Assembly: GCA_030600135.1 (NCBI GenBank)
Contig: JAUVMS010000014.1
Location: 1-15,670, forward strand
Direction of reading: 5' to 3'
Length of the DNA: 15,670 bases
From: Hyphomicrobiales bacterium
Lineage (GTDB): Bacteria > Pseudomonadota > Alphaproteobacteria > Rhizobiales > JAUVMS01
Each line of letters starts with the position of its first letter. Position 1 is the first letter of the stretch. Made by a program: the position numbers and the translations under genes. The notes under the pieces are model-generated. The model did not search any database. It was not told the origin of the DNA and worked only from the letters and a program-made list of their open reading frames with translations. Shown here piece after piece: positions 1-8,999 of this stretch.

Positions 1-930
1 GTCGCCCAGGCCGATGCGGTCATGAACAACCTCCGGGGTGATTTGACCGACAAACTCGGCCTTACATACGATCAGCTCAAGGGCATTAATCCCCGCATTG
101 TCTGTGCCCATCTCTCGGCTTACGGGCGAGAAGGAACGCGACGCAGCTGGCCCGGTTATGACTATCTCATGCAGGCCGAGGCGGGTTATCTGTCCTTGAC
201 CGGGGAGCCCGATGGACCGCCGTCCCGCTTCGGGCTTTCCGTCGTCGATATGATGACCGGGCTGATGGCCGTATTTGGCTTAGTCTCGGCCGTGATCGGT
301 GCGCGTTCGACCGGCAAGGGCATGGATGTCGACGCCACTTTGTTTGACACCGCGCTTCATAACGTCAGCTATCTCGCCACATGGTATTTGAATAGCGGCC
401 ATTGCCAGGGGCGCGATCCTCGCTCAGCACATCCCTCGCTCACCCCGTCCCAGCTCTACCGCACCAGCGATGGTTGGCTCTTCATCATGTGCAACAAGGA
501 AAAGTTTTGGCCGATCCTGGCACGCGAAATGGGCCATCCCAAGTGGGCGGACGACCCGCGGTTCGCCACCTTCGCCACGCGCCTCGAGCACCGGGACGTG
601 ATCACGGAGATGCTCGACGACGCGCTCGGCGCGCGAACCACCGAGGACTGGCTCGCACGTTTGGGTGGCAAAGTACCGATCGCCCCGGTCTACGATGTCG
701 CAAGCGCGCTCGAAAGCCCGTTCGTCGCCGAAGGTGGGCGTGTCGCCGACTTCAACGATCGTGAGGGCCGCCCGCAAGCGCGAATGCTTGCAGGTCCCGT
801 GCGGATCGCAGGCGCAGAATCGCCCCGCCATGCAGGCCCTGAGCTGGGCGTCGACACGGACGAAATTTTGAAGCGCCTCGGGTTTGGTTCAGACGAAATT
901 GCGACCCTTCGCGAAAAGAAAGTGATCTAG
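1..930 (+). CDS. Family III (CaiB/BaiF) CoA-transferase, 5' end missing
   Basis: The reading frame is open from base 1, so the gene starts outside the window; 309 C-terminal residues are visible against about 390-410 for the family. Family III enzymes move CoA between acyl-CoA and a free carboxylic acid in the cytoplasm. Seen here are the conserved stretch NNLRGD followed by KLGL (bases 22-66), the PGYD motif with the following MQA, SLTGEP, and SVVD at 241-249. The Asp codon at 247-249 is at the place of the family's catalytic aspartate. The segment GKGMDVDATLFDTAL is also typical. The ATG at 22 lies inside the conserved core and is not the start. The acid substrate cannot be told from sequence. 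It lies 96 bases upstream of an MmgE/PrpD gene on the same strand, so a shared pathway is possible but inferred. Family assignment is firm. Confidence 0.9.
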   Translation, partial: VAQADAVMNNLRGDLTDKLGLTYDQLKGINPRIVCAHLSAYGREGTRRSWPGYDYLMQAEAGYLSLTGEPDGPPSRFGLSVVDMMTGLMAVFGLVSAVIGARSTGKGMDVDATLFDTALHNVSYLATWYLNSGHCQGRDPRSAHPSLTPSQLYRTSDGWLFIMCNKEKFWPILAREMGHPKWADDPRFATFATRLEHRDVITEMLDDALGARTTEDWLARLGGKVPIAPVYDVASALESPFVAEGGRVADFNDREGRPQARMLAGPVRIAGAESPRHAGPELGVDTDEILKRLGFGSDEIATLREKKVI

Positions 931-1026
931 CGCAGGCACTACGCGTCTTGATTGCGGGCGAGCGTGGTGTCTAACTGACAGCTGCCTCGACGGCCCAATC
1001 TCGCCAGTTCATTGGAGGACAAAGCC

Positions 1027-2397
1027 ATGTCCGTTGCCGAACAACCACGCAACTATGAGCAGACCGACTTTGCACTCACCGCTGACATAGCCGATTGGGT
1101 GGCCAATCTGCGGCCCGAGGATATCAACTCACGAACCCTCACCTGGGCAAAGCATGCGCTCCTCGACTGGCTCGGTGTCACCATAGCCGCGGCAAATGAG
1201 CCGCTGGTCGCCATGCTTTTGGAGGAATTCGCAGGAGACAGCGCCGCCGCCTGCACGATTGTGGGCCAGGATCGCAAGGCAGATCTCCATGGCGCAACGC
1301 TGATCAACGGCGCCGCCTCCCACGCTCTCGACTACGACGACGTCTCGCGCGCCATGCACGGCCACCCGAGCGTACCAGTCGCCCCGGCAGTTTTGGCGCT
1401 CGGCGAAGTGTCGGGTGCCAGTGGGCGCGACATGCTCACCGCATTCGTCGCCGGCGTCGAAGTGGAGTGTGCCCTCGGCGACATGACCCACAACACGCAC
1501 TATGACAAGGGCTTTCATGCAACCGGAACGCTCGGCACCTTTGGCGCCGCCGCGGCAGCGGCCAATCTCATGCGGCTCGATGCGGCCACGACGGTGCGTG
1601 CGCTCGGTGTCGCCGCCTCGCAGGCCTCAGGCCTCAAGTGCAATTTTGGCACCATGACCAAGCCATTTCACGCCGGCAAGGCGGCGGCCAACGGTTTGTC
1701 TGCCGCTCGTCTGGCTGCACGTGGTTTCACGGCGCACGAGGACGCAATTGAAACCGAGCAAGGATTTGCCGCCACCCAGGCGCCGGACTTTTCCTCCACG
1801 CCCTTGCGTCCCGACCGGAGCGCGCCCTACGCCGTCGAGTCGACGCTCTTCAAGTACCACGCTTCGTGCTTTTCGACCCATTCCACCATCGATGCGATCA
1901 ATGATCTTCGCGGCCAGCATGGAATCGGGCTCGACGACATGGCCAGGCTGACGATCATGGTCCATCCGCGCCACTTCGGTGTGTGCTGTATCCCTGAACC
2001 GACCACCGGGCTCGAGGTCAAATTCTCCATTCGCCATCTCGCCGTGATGGCACTCGACGGCATCGATACCGGAGGGCTCGAGGTCTACTCCGATGCCAAC
2101 GCCAATGATCCGCGCTATGTGACAGCGCGCCGACTGGTCGACATTGAGACACAGCCGCAAATGGACCGCATGACTTCGGCAATTTCTCTCCAGTTGAAGG
2201 ATGGCCGCGTGCTGCATGCAGAAGGCGATGTCGGCCAACCGGCAAGCGATCTCAACGAGCAGTGGTCGAGACTGAGCAACAAATTCCGGGCCATCACCAG
2301 TCCCGTCATTGGCGAAGCGCGGGCAGCAGAACTGGTTGACGTCGTTGGCTCACTGGAAAGTGCGCAAAGCCCCGAGCGACTATTGGAGTTGGCCTGA
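1027..2397 (+). CDS. MmgE/PrpD family protein
   Basis: A 456-residue cytoplasmic protein of the fold shared by 2-methylcitrate dehydratase (PrpD), cis-aconitate decarboxylase and related lyases or epimerases. I chose the ATG at 1027 because GGAGGA (1014-1019) sits 7 bases before it; a TTG at 1012 is in frame but lies on top of that site. Family signatures are NGAASHALDYDD (residues 94-105), HGHPS (111-115), GFHATGT (162-168), FGTMTKPFHAG (207-217, with Lys212) and YHASCFSTH (277-285). The His, Asp and Lys residues proposed as active-site groups in cis-aconitate decarboxylase appear to have counterparts. The length is normal and no residue is obviously lost. The family is broad, so dehydratase, decarboxylase and epimerase remain open. 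A weak promoter (TTGATT at 948-953, TCTAAC at 970-975) may precede it. It ends only 7 bases from the convergent dehydrogenase gene. Confidence 0.88.
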   Translation: MSVAEQPRNYEQTDFALTADIADWVANLRPEDINSRTLTWAKHALLDWLGVTIAAANEPLVAMLLEEFAGDSAAACTIVGQDRKADLHGATLINGAASHALDYDDVSRAMHGHPSVPVAPAVLALGEVSGASGRDMLTAFVAGVEVECALGDMTHNTHYDKGFHATGTLGTFGAAAAAANLMRLDAATTVRALGVAASQASGLKCNFGTMTKPFHAGKAAANGLSAARLAARGFTAHEDAIETEQGFAATQAPDFSSTPLRPDRSAPYAVESTLFKYHASCFSTHSTIDAINDLRGQHGIGLDDMARLTIMVHPRHFGVCCIPEPTTGLEVKFSIRHLAVMALDGIDTGGLEVYSDANANDPRYVTARRLVDIETQPQMDRMTSAISLQLKDGRVLHAEGDVGQPASDLNEQWSRLSNKFRAITSPVIGEARAAELVDVVGSLESAQSPERLLELA

Positions 2398-2404
2398 TTA
2401 CGCT

Positions 2405-3304
2405 CTAGTCATTCGGCGACTTGCCGCTCGTCGCTTCGAGATATGAAAAAATCTCCGAGTGATCGGATGATCCCCCCAGCTGGACGAGGGCTCGCTGATA
2501 GACCTCGTCAATGGTCCGCAGCCCTGGCGCATTCACATCCAGATCGCGCGCCAGCTTATGCGCCATGGCGACGTCCTTGCTCATAAGACCTAGCGCGAAA
2601 CCCGTGTCGAAACGGCGATTGTTGACATGCTGCTTGAGTTTTAGGTCGGTGGCGTTGTTGCGTCCGGTGGAGGTGTTGAGGATGTCGGCCATTACGTCCG
2701 GGTCGAGCCCGAACCGTTCGCCCACGAGCACCGCTTCGCAAGCCGCCGCCAGCCCCGAGGCGGAGAGATAATTATTGAGCACCTTCATCGCGTGACCCGA
2801 GCCTAGCGGGCCGGTGCGATAGATTGTGCCCATGGCCGCGAGCGCTGGCTCGGCCCGGTCCACCAATTCTTTTTCGCCACCCGCCATTATGGTGAGCGTC
2901 CCGCTTTCGGCCCGTGGCACCCCGCCCGACACCGGCGCATCGATCAATCCAATATCGCGCGCACTGAGGTCCGTGCCGAGTTGGCGAGTTTGCAGGGGGT
3001 AGGACGAACTCATATCGACCACCAGCGAACCGGGCTTCATGCCATGCACAACGCCGCCTCCCGCACCATCACCGAGCATGACCTGCCTCACCTCCGTGCC
3101 ACTCGGCAGCATGGTGATGACGAGGTCGGCGTCGGCACCGACGTCTTCGAGGCCGCGAGCGATCGAGATGTCAGCCCCTGCCTGGCGGAATGGGGCCAGC
3201 GCCTCGCTGCTAATGTCGAATATATTCAGCGCCCATCCAGCTTGCGCCAGACACCGCACCATGGGTGCGCCCATGTTGCCGATGCCGACGAACCCTATCC
3301 TCAT
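2405..3304 (-). CDS. NAD(P)-dependent beta-hydroxyacid dehydrogenase (3-hydroxyisobutyrate dehydrogenase-like)
   Basis: A 299-residue member of the beta-hydroxyacid dehydrogenase family (3-hydroxyisobutyrate, tartronate semialdehyde, glyoxylate reductases). The start at 3304 puts the Rossmann motif GIGNMG at residues 7-12, as in the family, with AGGAG 11 bases upstream. A longer reading to 3403 would add 33 residues with no family resemblance. DAPVSGG (122-128) is the substrate-binding signature. Lys174 in GHAMKVLNN is the expected catalytic lysine. Asp30 at the end of the second strand fits a preference for NAD, which is inference. The length matches the family. It is transcribed towards the MmgE/PrpD gene and away from the EamA transporter. 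The exact substrate is unknown; 3-hydroxyisobutyrate is a family label rather than a demonstrated role. Confidence 0.88.
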   Translation of the reverse strand: MRIGFVGIGNMGAPMVRCLAQAGWALNIFDISSEALAPFRQAGADISIARGLEDVGADADLVITMLPSGTEVRQVMLGDGAGGGVVHGMKPGSLVVDMSSSYPLQTRQLGTDLSARDIGLIDAPVSGGVPRAESGTLTIMAGGEKELVDRAEPALAAMGTIYRTGPLGSGHAMKVLNNYLSASGLAAACEAVLVGERFGLDPDVMADILNTSTGRNNATDLKLKQHVNNRRFDTGFALGLMSKDVAMAHKLARDLDVNAPGLRTIDEVYQRALVQLGGSSDHSEIFSYLEATSGKSPND

Positions 3305-3374
3305 TGCTGTCACCGCTCCTGGCCGACAGTTTGCATGCCCGGGCAAATCCTGCACACTCTTGCGCCTGTTGCAG

Positions 3375-3408
3375 CATAAACCGAGATGAGCTGCATTTGA
3401 CAACGTTG
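3375..3408. promoter_or_regulatory. Possible divergent promoter elements and 8-bp palindrome
   Basis: The 183-base gap between the divergent dehydrogenase and transporter genes contains a consensus -35 hexamer TTGACA on the + strand (3397-3402). The opposite strand has TTGTCA (3403-3398), which is 17 bases from TTTATG (3380-3375), only a fair -10. The + strand hexamer has no good -10 at normal spacing. A second + strand pair, TTGCCA (3421-3426) and TATGCC (3443-3448), is weak. The perfect palindrome CAACGTTG (3401-3408) overlaps both -35 elements and could be an operator. The evidence is motif matching only. Confidence 0.3.
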
Positions 3409-3487
3409 CTCAGGTAGGGCTTGCCATAGCTCCCGCTCGTGCTATGCCCATCGAAACACGCCCACAGCGCCGCCAAGACTGTTTCCC

Positions 3488-4405
3488 ATGGAACTCGTAT
3501 GGATCCCGATTAGCATTCTGGCGGCCTTGATGCAGGCCGTCCGCACGGCTGCGCAGAAAAGCCTGAACGAGCGTTTGTCGACCATGATGACGACCTATGT
3601 TCGCTCGCTGTTCGGGTTCCCGCTCATGGTGCTCTACCTGGCATTTGTCATGGGGTTCGGCGGCGGCGGCTGGCCATCTCTAAATTCGTCGTTTCTATTC
3701 TATTCGTTTTGCGCCGCCACCAGCCAGGTCGCGGCAACGTTCCTGCTCATTCAGCTCTTTACAATGCGCAACTTCGCGGTCGGTTCGATGTTGCCGAAGA
3801 CCGATGTGATGATGGCTGCGGTTATCGGTTCCATCCTGTTTTCGGAGATCATATCGCCCGTCGGTTGGATCGCGATCGCGCTCACCATCGTCGGCGTCAT
3901 CGCCATTTCAATTGGTCGCAGCGGCTTTGGCACGTTGTCCGAAGGCGAGGAGAGCTGGCTCGAGGCGCTCGCCTCCAAGTCAACTCAGGTGGGCCTTTTG
4001 ACGGGGCTCATGTTTTGCTTGTCCTATCTCTTTCTGCGCGAAGCGAGCCTGTCGCTCGAAGCCGGCGATTTTCTCTATCGCGGCGCCTGGACGGTCGTTG
4101 TCGTTACTGGATTGCAAGTCTTGGCCGTTGGCGCTTGGCTGTTGTCCACGCGCCCCGCAGAATTTGCCGCCATCCCCGCGAACATGGGCATTTGCCTCTT
4201 CATTGGCGTCACGAGCGCCGTCGGCTCAATCGGCTGGTTCACCGCAATGACCATCCAGAATGCGTCCTACGTCAAGGCGGTTGGCCAAGTCGAGGCGATC
4301 TTCACGTTGTTGATCTCGGCCTACTATTTCAAGGAGCATATCAACCGGCTCGAGCTCTTGGGCATTGTCGTGATCGTCATCGGCGTGTTGCTGTTTCTGG
4401 TCTAG
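3488..4405 (+). CDS. EamA/DMT-superfamily transporter
   Basis: A 305-residue very hydrophobic protein with about ten predicted membrane helices, in two EamA-like halves (roughly residues 5-145 and 165-305). They are separated by a charged loop near 148-166. Clear helices include residues 36-56, 70-92, 105-121, 126-142, 168-184, 198-220, 232-252 and 288-305. Members of the drug/metabolite transporter superfamily export or import small metabolites in the inner membrane; the substrate cannot be inferred. The length is typical. The ATG at 3488 begins directly at the first helix, but no good ribosome site is visible before it, so the start is reasonable rather than proven. It is divergent from the dehydrogenase gene, and the thioesterase follows 93 bases downstream on the same strand. 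Confidence 0.85.
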   Translation: MELVWIPISILAALMQAVRTAAQKSLNERLSTMMTTYVRSLFGFPLMVLYLAFVMGFGGGGWPSLNSSFLFYSFCAATSQVAATFLLIQLFTMRNFAVGSMLPKTDVMMAAVIGSILFSEIISPVGWIAIALTIVGVIAISIGRSGFGTLSEGEESWLEALASKSTQVGLLTGLMFCLSYLFLREASLSLEAGDFLYRGAWTVVVVTGLQVLAVGAWLLSTRPAEFAAIPANMGICLFIGVTSAVGSIGWFTAMTIQNASYVKAVGQVEAIFTLLISAYYFKEHINRLELLGIVVIVIGVLLFLV

Positions 4406-4498
4406 CCGCAGGTTGTTGAAAAACTCATGCGTTGCGGACATCGAAAGGATGTGCAAATTCAGACCGCCCAACCCAACGCGCTCCAAGGCAACCCACCA

Positions 4499-4942
4499 AT
4501 GAGTTCAAACCGAACCGAATTCGATCTGACCGATCGCGCCACATTCAGCCATTGGACGACGATCACCCTGCGGTATTGCGACCAGGACCCTATGGGGCAC
4601 GTCAACAATTGCGCGATCACGGCCTTCATCGAAGCCTCGCGGACATCGTTCATCTATGGCCTCGTCGAACAAGCCGACATGAAGGGCCTTGAGTTCGTAC
4701 TGGCCAGCATCACCATCGACTTTCGACGGGAGCTCCTCCACCCGGGCGAGGTCGACGTGGGTGTCCGTGTCATCGGTGTCGGCAACAAGTCGTTTTCAAC
4801 GGGTTACGGGATATTCTTCAAGGGCGAATGCGTTGTCACTGCACGCTGCGTGAGTGTCTTTTTCGATATGGAAACGCGGGTCGGCATCGCCCCGCCGCAA
4901 AGCGTTCGAGAGTATTTGCGAGCTGAAATGGTGCGTAGCTAA
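4499..4942 (+). CDS. Acyl-CoA thioesterase, 4HBT hot-dog family
   Basis: A 147-residue single-domain hot-dog protein that probably hydrolyses an acyl-CoA thioester in the cytoplasm. The signature RYCDQDPMGHVNN (residues 25-37) matches the 4-hydroxybenzoyl-CoA thioesterase/YbgC type, with the acidic pair Asp28/Asp30 at the expected catalytic place. The following segment ITAFIEASRTSFI and the DFRRELLHPGE strand also fit. I chose the ATG at 4499, with AAGG at 4485-4488, because the upstream in-frame ATG at 4427 only adds an unconserved stretch. It precedes the paa cluster by 210 bases but has a promoter-like region between it and paaG, so membership of that operon is doubtful. It is a different branch of the hot-dog fold from PaaI. 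Confidence 0.82.
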   Translation: MSSNRTEFDLTDRATFSHWTTITLRYCDQDPMGHVNNCAITAFIEASRTSFIYGLVEQADMKGLEFVLASITIDFRRELLHPGEVDVGVRVIGVGNKSFSTGYGIFFKGECVVTARCVSVFFDMETRVGIAPPQSVREYLRAEMVRS

Positions 4943-4964
4943 CAGGTCGAGTGTCGGCCGCGTG

Positions 4965-4984
4965 ATCGCACGCTTTCGTGTGAT
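4965..4984 (+). other. Hairpin downstream of the thioesterase gene
   Basis: ATCGCACG (4965-4972) pairs with CGTGTGAT (4977-4984) around a CTTT loop, giving eight pairs with one G-U wobble. It starts 22 bases after the thioesterase stop. No T-run follows, so it is not a standard intrinsic terminator. It could slow transcription or protect the 3' end of the message. Confidence 0.3.
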
Positions 4985-5083
4985 GTTCGATCAGCGTGCC
5001 GCCGGTCCCACGAGCCCCCTCATCACGGTCCCAGCAAAAGGTGCAACCGGAAAGCCAACGCGAGACGGTGAATGTTTCATACT

Positions 5084-5111
5084 TTGACCGACCGGACGGT
5101 TTATGCATGAT
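5084..5111 (+). promoter_or_regulatory. Promoter of paaGIJK with dyad operator
   Basis: TTGACC (5084-5089, five of six matches to the -35 consensus) is followed after 16 bases by CATGAT (5106-5111, four of six). Between and partly over them lies ACCGACCGGACGGT (5087-5100), a 14-bp dyad with only one mismatched pair. This layout is what a TetR-type repressor would use to block RNA polymerase. The paaR gene in the same cluster makes PaaR the natural candidate. Transcription would begin near 5118, leaving a leader of about 35 bases before the paaG start. The binding partner is inferred. Confidence 0.55.
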
Positions 5112-5152
5112 TGGGGCAAATTCGACCAACTTCGAGCATGGGAGAGCGAACG

Positions 5153-5944
5153 ATGGCCGTCTTGGACATCGAAGAAGGTGCCGGATTTGTCATCCTGACT
5201 TTGAATCGGCCCGAGAGTTTGAATGCCTTCAATGAAGAGCTGCACGGAGCCTTGCGGAGCGCGCTGGAAAAGGCCTCGGCGGATGACGCTTGCCGCGCAA
5301 TTCTGCTCACCGGTTCCGGGCGAGCCTTTTGCGCGGGCCAAGATCTGGGCGATCGAAATCCTGCAACAATGGACGGTCCACCCGATCTCGGAGAAACGCT
5401 CGAAGAGTTCTACAATCCGCTGATACGTCTGATCCGCTCAATCGAAAAGCCTATCGTATGCGCTGTCAATGGCGTTGCCGCGGGGGCTGGGGCCAACATC
5501 GCGCTGGCCTGCGATCTCGTTCTTGCGGCCAAGTCGGCGCGGTTCATTCAGGCCTTCGCCAAGATTGGTCTGGTGCCAGACTCAGGTGGCACCTGGACGT
5601 TGACTCACTTGGTTGGTGAAGCCCGCGCCAAGGCGTTGGCTCTGACCGGCATGCCGCTTGGTGCAGAACAGGCGGCCGAATGGGGCCTCATCTGGCGCGC
5701 CGTGAACGACGACGCGCTGATGAAAGAGGCGCTCACCCTCGTTGCACAGTTTGCCAAGGCCCCCACTGTCGGTCTCGGTCTAACGAAGCGTGCCATTCAG
5801 GCGGCAGCCGACAACACGTTGGATACACAACTCGATCTCGAACGCGATCTGCAACGCGAAGCCGGACGCACACCTGACTACGCCGAGGGCGTTGCTGCCT
5901 TTCTCGACAAACGTAAGCCAAACTTTTCTGGCCGGCGTGGTTGA
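5153..5944 (+). CDS. paaG: 1,2-epoxyphenylacetyl-CoA isomerase PaaG
   Basis: A 263-residue crotonase-fold enzyme that converts ring-1,2-epoxyphenylacetyl-CoA to the oxepin-CoA; it also shifts a double bond later in the pathway. The start ATG at 5153 has GGAGAG 6 bases upstream and gives the usual family length (E. coli PaaG has 262). Seen motifs are LNRPESLNAFN (17-27), FCAGQDLGDRN (59-69, first oxyanion-hole region), NGVAAGAGANIAL (106-118, second oxyanion-hole region) and GLVPDSGGTW (139-148). Asp143 is at the place of the PaaG catalytic aspartate. DTQLDLERD near the C-terminus matches PaaG over PaaF. It is the first gene of a tightly packed run paaG-paaI-paaJ-paaK behind its own promoter. 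Confidence 0.93.
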   Translation: MAVLDIEEGAGFVILTLNRPESLNAFNEELHGALRSALEKASADDACRAILLTGSGRAFCAGQDLGDRNPATMDGPPDLGETLEEFYNPLIRLIRSIEKPIVCAVNGVAAGAGANIALACDLVLAAKSARFIQAFAKIGLVPDSGGTWTLTHLVGEARAKALALTGMPLGAEQAAEWGLIWRAVNDDALMKEALTLVAQFAKAPTVGLGLTKRAIQAAADNTLDTQLDLERDLQREAGRTPDYAEGVAAFLDKRKPNFSGRRG

Positions 5945-5949
5945 CCGCA

Positions 5950-6404
5950 ATGGCGGAACTCGGTGACGAGCAGACCGACGCGCTTGCCAAAGCCTGCGCC
6001 GAGGCGATGTGGCGGGAGGATGAAGCCTCGCGCCATTTGGGCATGGTGATCGACGACGTCGCGCCCGGTAAGGCGACGCTATCGATGACGGTGCTTGAGA
6101 TCATGACCAATGGCCACGGGACTTGCCACGGTGGTTATATTTTCACCTTGGCCGACAGTGCGTTCGCCTTTGCTTGCAATGGTGAAAATGTTCGCTCGGT
6201 GGCACAGCATTGCTCCATCACCTACATCGCGCCAGCCCGCCAAGGCGATCGCCTGATTGCCGAGGCCCGCGAGACCGCCAAGTTCGGCCGCAATGGTATT
6301 TACGACGTCTCGGTCCGCACCTCCGACGGCGGCTTGATCGCGGAGATGCGAGGCCATTCCCGCACCGTCGGTGGTACAATCATCCCAGCAGGGGACAATA
6401 AGTC

Positions 6405-6408
<4 letters not shown>
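5950..6408 (+). CDS. paaI: Hydroxyphenylacetyl-CoA thioesterase PaaI
   Basis: A 152-residue hot-dog thioesterase that frees CoA from dead-end ring-hydroxylated phenylacetyl-CoA products, a safety role in this pathway. The signature NGHGTCHGGYIFTLADSAFAFACN spans residues 54-77, with Asp69 at the place of the catalytic aspartate of PaaI. IGGT-like VGGTI near the end also fits. It begins 5 bases after the paaG stop. The ATG at 5950 was chosen; a TTG at 5941, overlapping the paaG stop, is in frame and cannot be excluded, as neither has a strong ribosome site. The stop overlaps the paaJ start as ATGA, implying translational coupling. Confidence 0.9.
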
Positions 6409-7610
<1,202 letters not shown>

Positions 7611-7642
7611 TGAAGCAATGACCGTATGCATGGGGAAACGCG

Positions 7643-8953
7643 ATGGAAGATCTTTCGCCGCGCGAAGGTGATTTGGAGCCGATCGAAACGGCGTCATGCG
7701 ATGAGATTGCCGGCCTGCAGCTCGAGCGGCTCAAGTGGTCGCTCGGCCACGCCTACGAGAACGTGCCGTTCTACAATGAGCGCTTTCAGTCGGTGGGTGT
7801 GCACCCGAGTGATCTAACGTCCCTTGATGATCTGAAAAAGTTCCCGTTCACCGTCAAGCAGGATCTGAGAAATAATTATCCCTTCGGCATGTTTGCAGTT
7901 CCGCGCGAAAAACTGGCCCGCATCCACGCCTCGTCCGGCACCACCGGCAAGCCGACCGTTGTCGGCTATACGGCAAACGACATCGACATGTGGGCCCAGG
8001 TGATGGCCCGCTCAATTCGCGCCTCTGGCGGCCGGCCGGGTCACGTCGCCCACGTCGCCTATGGCTATGGCCTCTTTACCGGCGGGCTCGGCGCCCACTA
8101 TGGGGCGGAAAAGCTGGGCTGCACCGTCATCCCCATTTCGGGTGGCATGACCGAGCGCCAGGTGACGCTGATCCAAGATTTCAGGCCGGACTTCATCATG
8201 GTGACGCCGTCCTACATGCTCTCCATCCTGGACGAGTTTCGCCGCGTCGGCCTTGATCCGCGCGCGTGCTCACTCAAAGTCGGGATTTTTGGTGCCGAGC
8301 CATGGACCAACGCCATGCGCGGCGAGATCGAGCAAGCCTTCGACATGCATGCGGTCGACATCTACGGCCTATCGGAAGTGATCGGTCCAGGCGTCGCCAA
8401 CGAATGCGTCGAGACCAAGGACGGCCTGCATGTTTGGGAAGATCATTTCTATCCCGAGATCGTTGATCCGAACACCGGGGTCCCGCTCACCGATGGCGAA
8501 AGGGGCGAGTTGGTCTTTACCTCCCTCACCAAGGAAGCTTTTCCAATTCTCCGCTACCGTACGCGCGATCTGACGCGTCTGCTTCCTGGCACCGCCCGTT
8601 CGATGAGGCGCATGGAAAAGGTTACCGGGCGCTCCGACGACATGATGATCATTCGCGGCGTCAATGTCTTTCCGACCCAGATCGAGGAGCAAATTTTGAA
8701 GTGTGCCGGGCTTGCCCCGCACTATCAAATCGAACTCACGCGTGACGATCGCATGGACGTCATGACCATCCATGTCGAAGCGCTGGAGAATGCCGCCAGT
8801 GACGAGGAGCGGGCACGGAGCGCGAGCGAACTCACGGAGCACATCAAGAGTGTCGTTGGTGTCTCCACTCGCGTCGTTGTCGGAACTCCCGGCACCGGTG
8901 CGCGGTCGGCCGGCAAGGCGCAACGCATCATCGACAACCGCGCGAAGGACTAA
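7643..8953 (+). CDS. paaK: Phenylacetate-CoA ligase PaaK
   Basis: A 436-residue AMP-forming ligase (E. coli PaaK has 437). It makes phenylacetyl-CoA from phenylacetate, ATP and CoA, the entry step of the pathway in the cytoplasm. The sequence shows LDPIETAS-like LEPIETAS near residue 11, the AMP-binding loop SSGTTGKPT (97-105), AYGYGLFTGGLGAHYG, FGAEPWT, DIYGLSEVIGPGV and the hinge region GRSDDMMIIRGVNVFP. All the family's conserved blocks are present in order. A purine-rich GGGGAAA (7632-7638) precedes the ATG. It lies 32 bases after paaJ and 46 before paaR. Confidence 0.95.
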   Translation: MEDLSPREGDLEPIETASCDEIAGLQLERLKWSLGHAYENVPFYNERFQSVGVHPSDLTSLDDLKKFPFTVKQDLRNNYPFGMFAVPREKLARIHASSGTTGKPTVVGYTANDIDMWAQVMARSIRASGGRPGHVAHVAYGYGLFTGGLGAHYGAEKLGCTVIPISGGMTERQVTLIQDFRPDFIMVTPSYMLSILDEFRRVGLDPRACSLKVGIFGAEPWTNAMRGEIEQAFDMHAVDIYGLSEVIGPGVANECVETKDGLHVWEDHFYPEIVDPNTGVPLTDGERGELVFTSLTKEAFPILRYRTRDLTRLLPGTARSMRRMEKVTGRSDDMMIIRGVNVFPTQIEEQILKCAGLAPHYQIELTRDDRMDVMTIHVEALENAASDEERARSASELTEHIKSVVGVSTRVVVGTPGTGARSAGKAQRIIDNRAKD

Positions 8954-8999
8954 GCCGCGCAGCTGGTCGGCAGTTCAAGGGAATCTAAGGGATCAACTT

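Noticed and set aside
4406..4440. CCGCA and TGCGG arms after the transporter gene as a terminator
   Set aside because: Only five pairs with a loop of more than 20 bases and no T-run.
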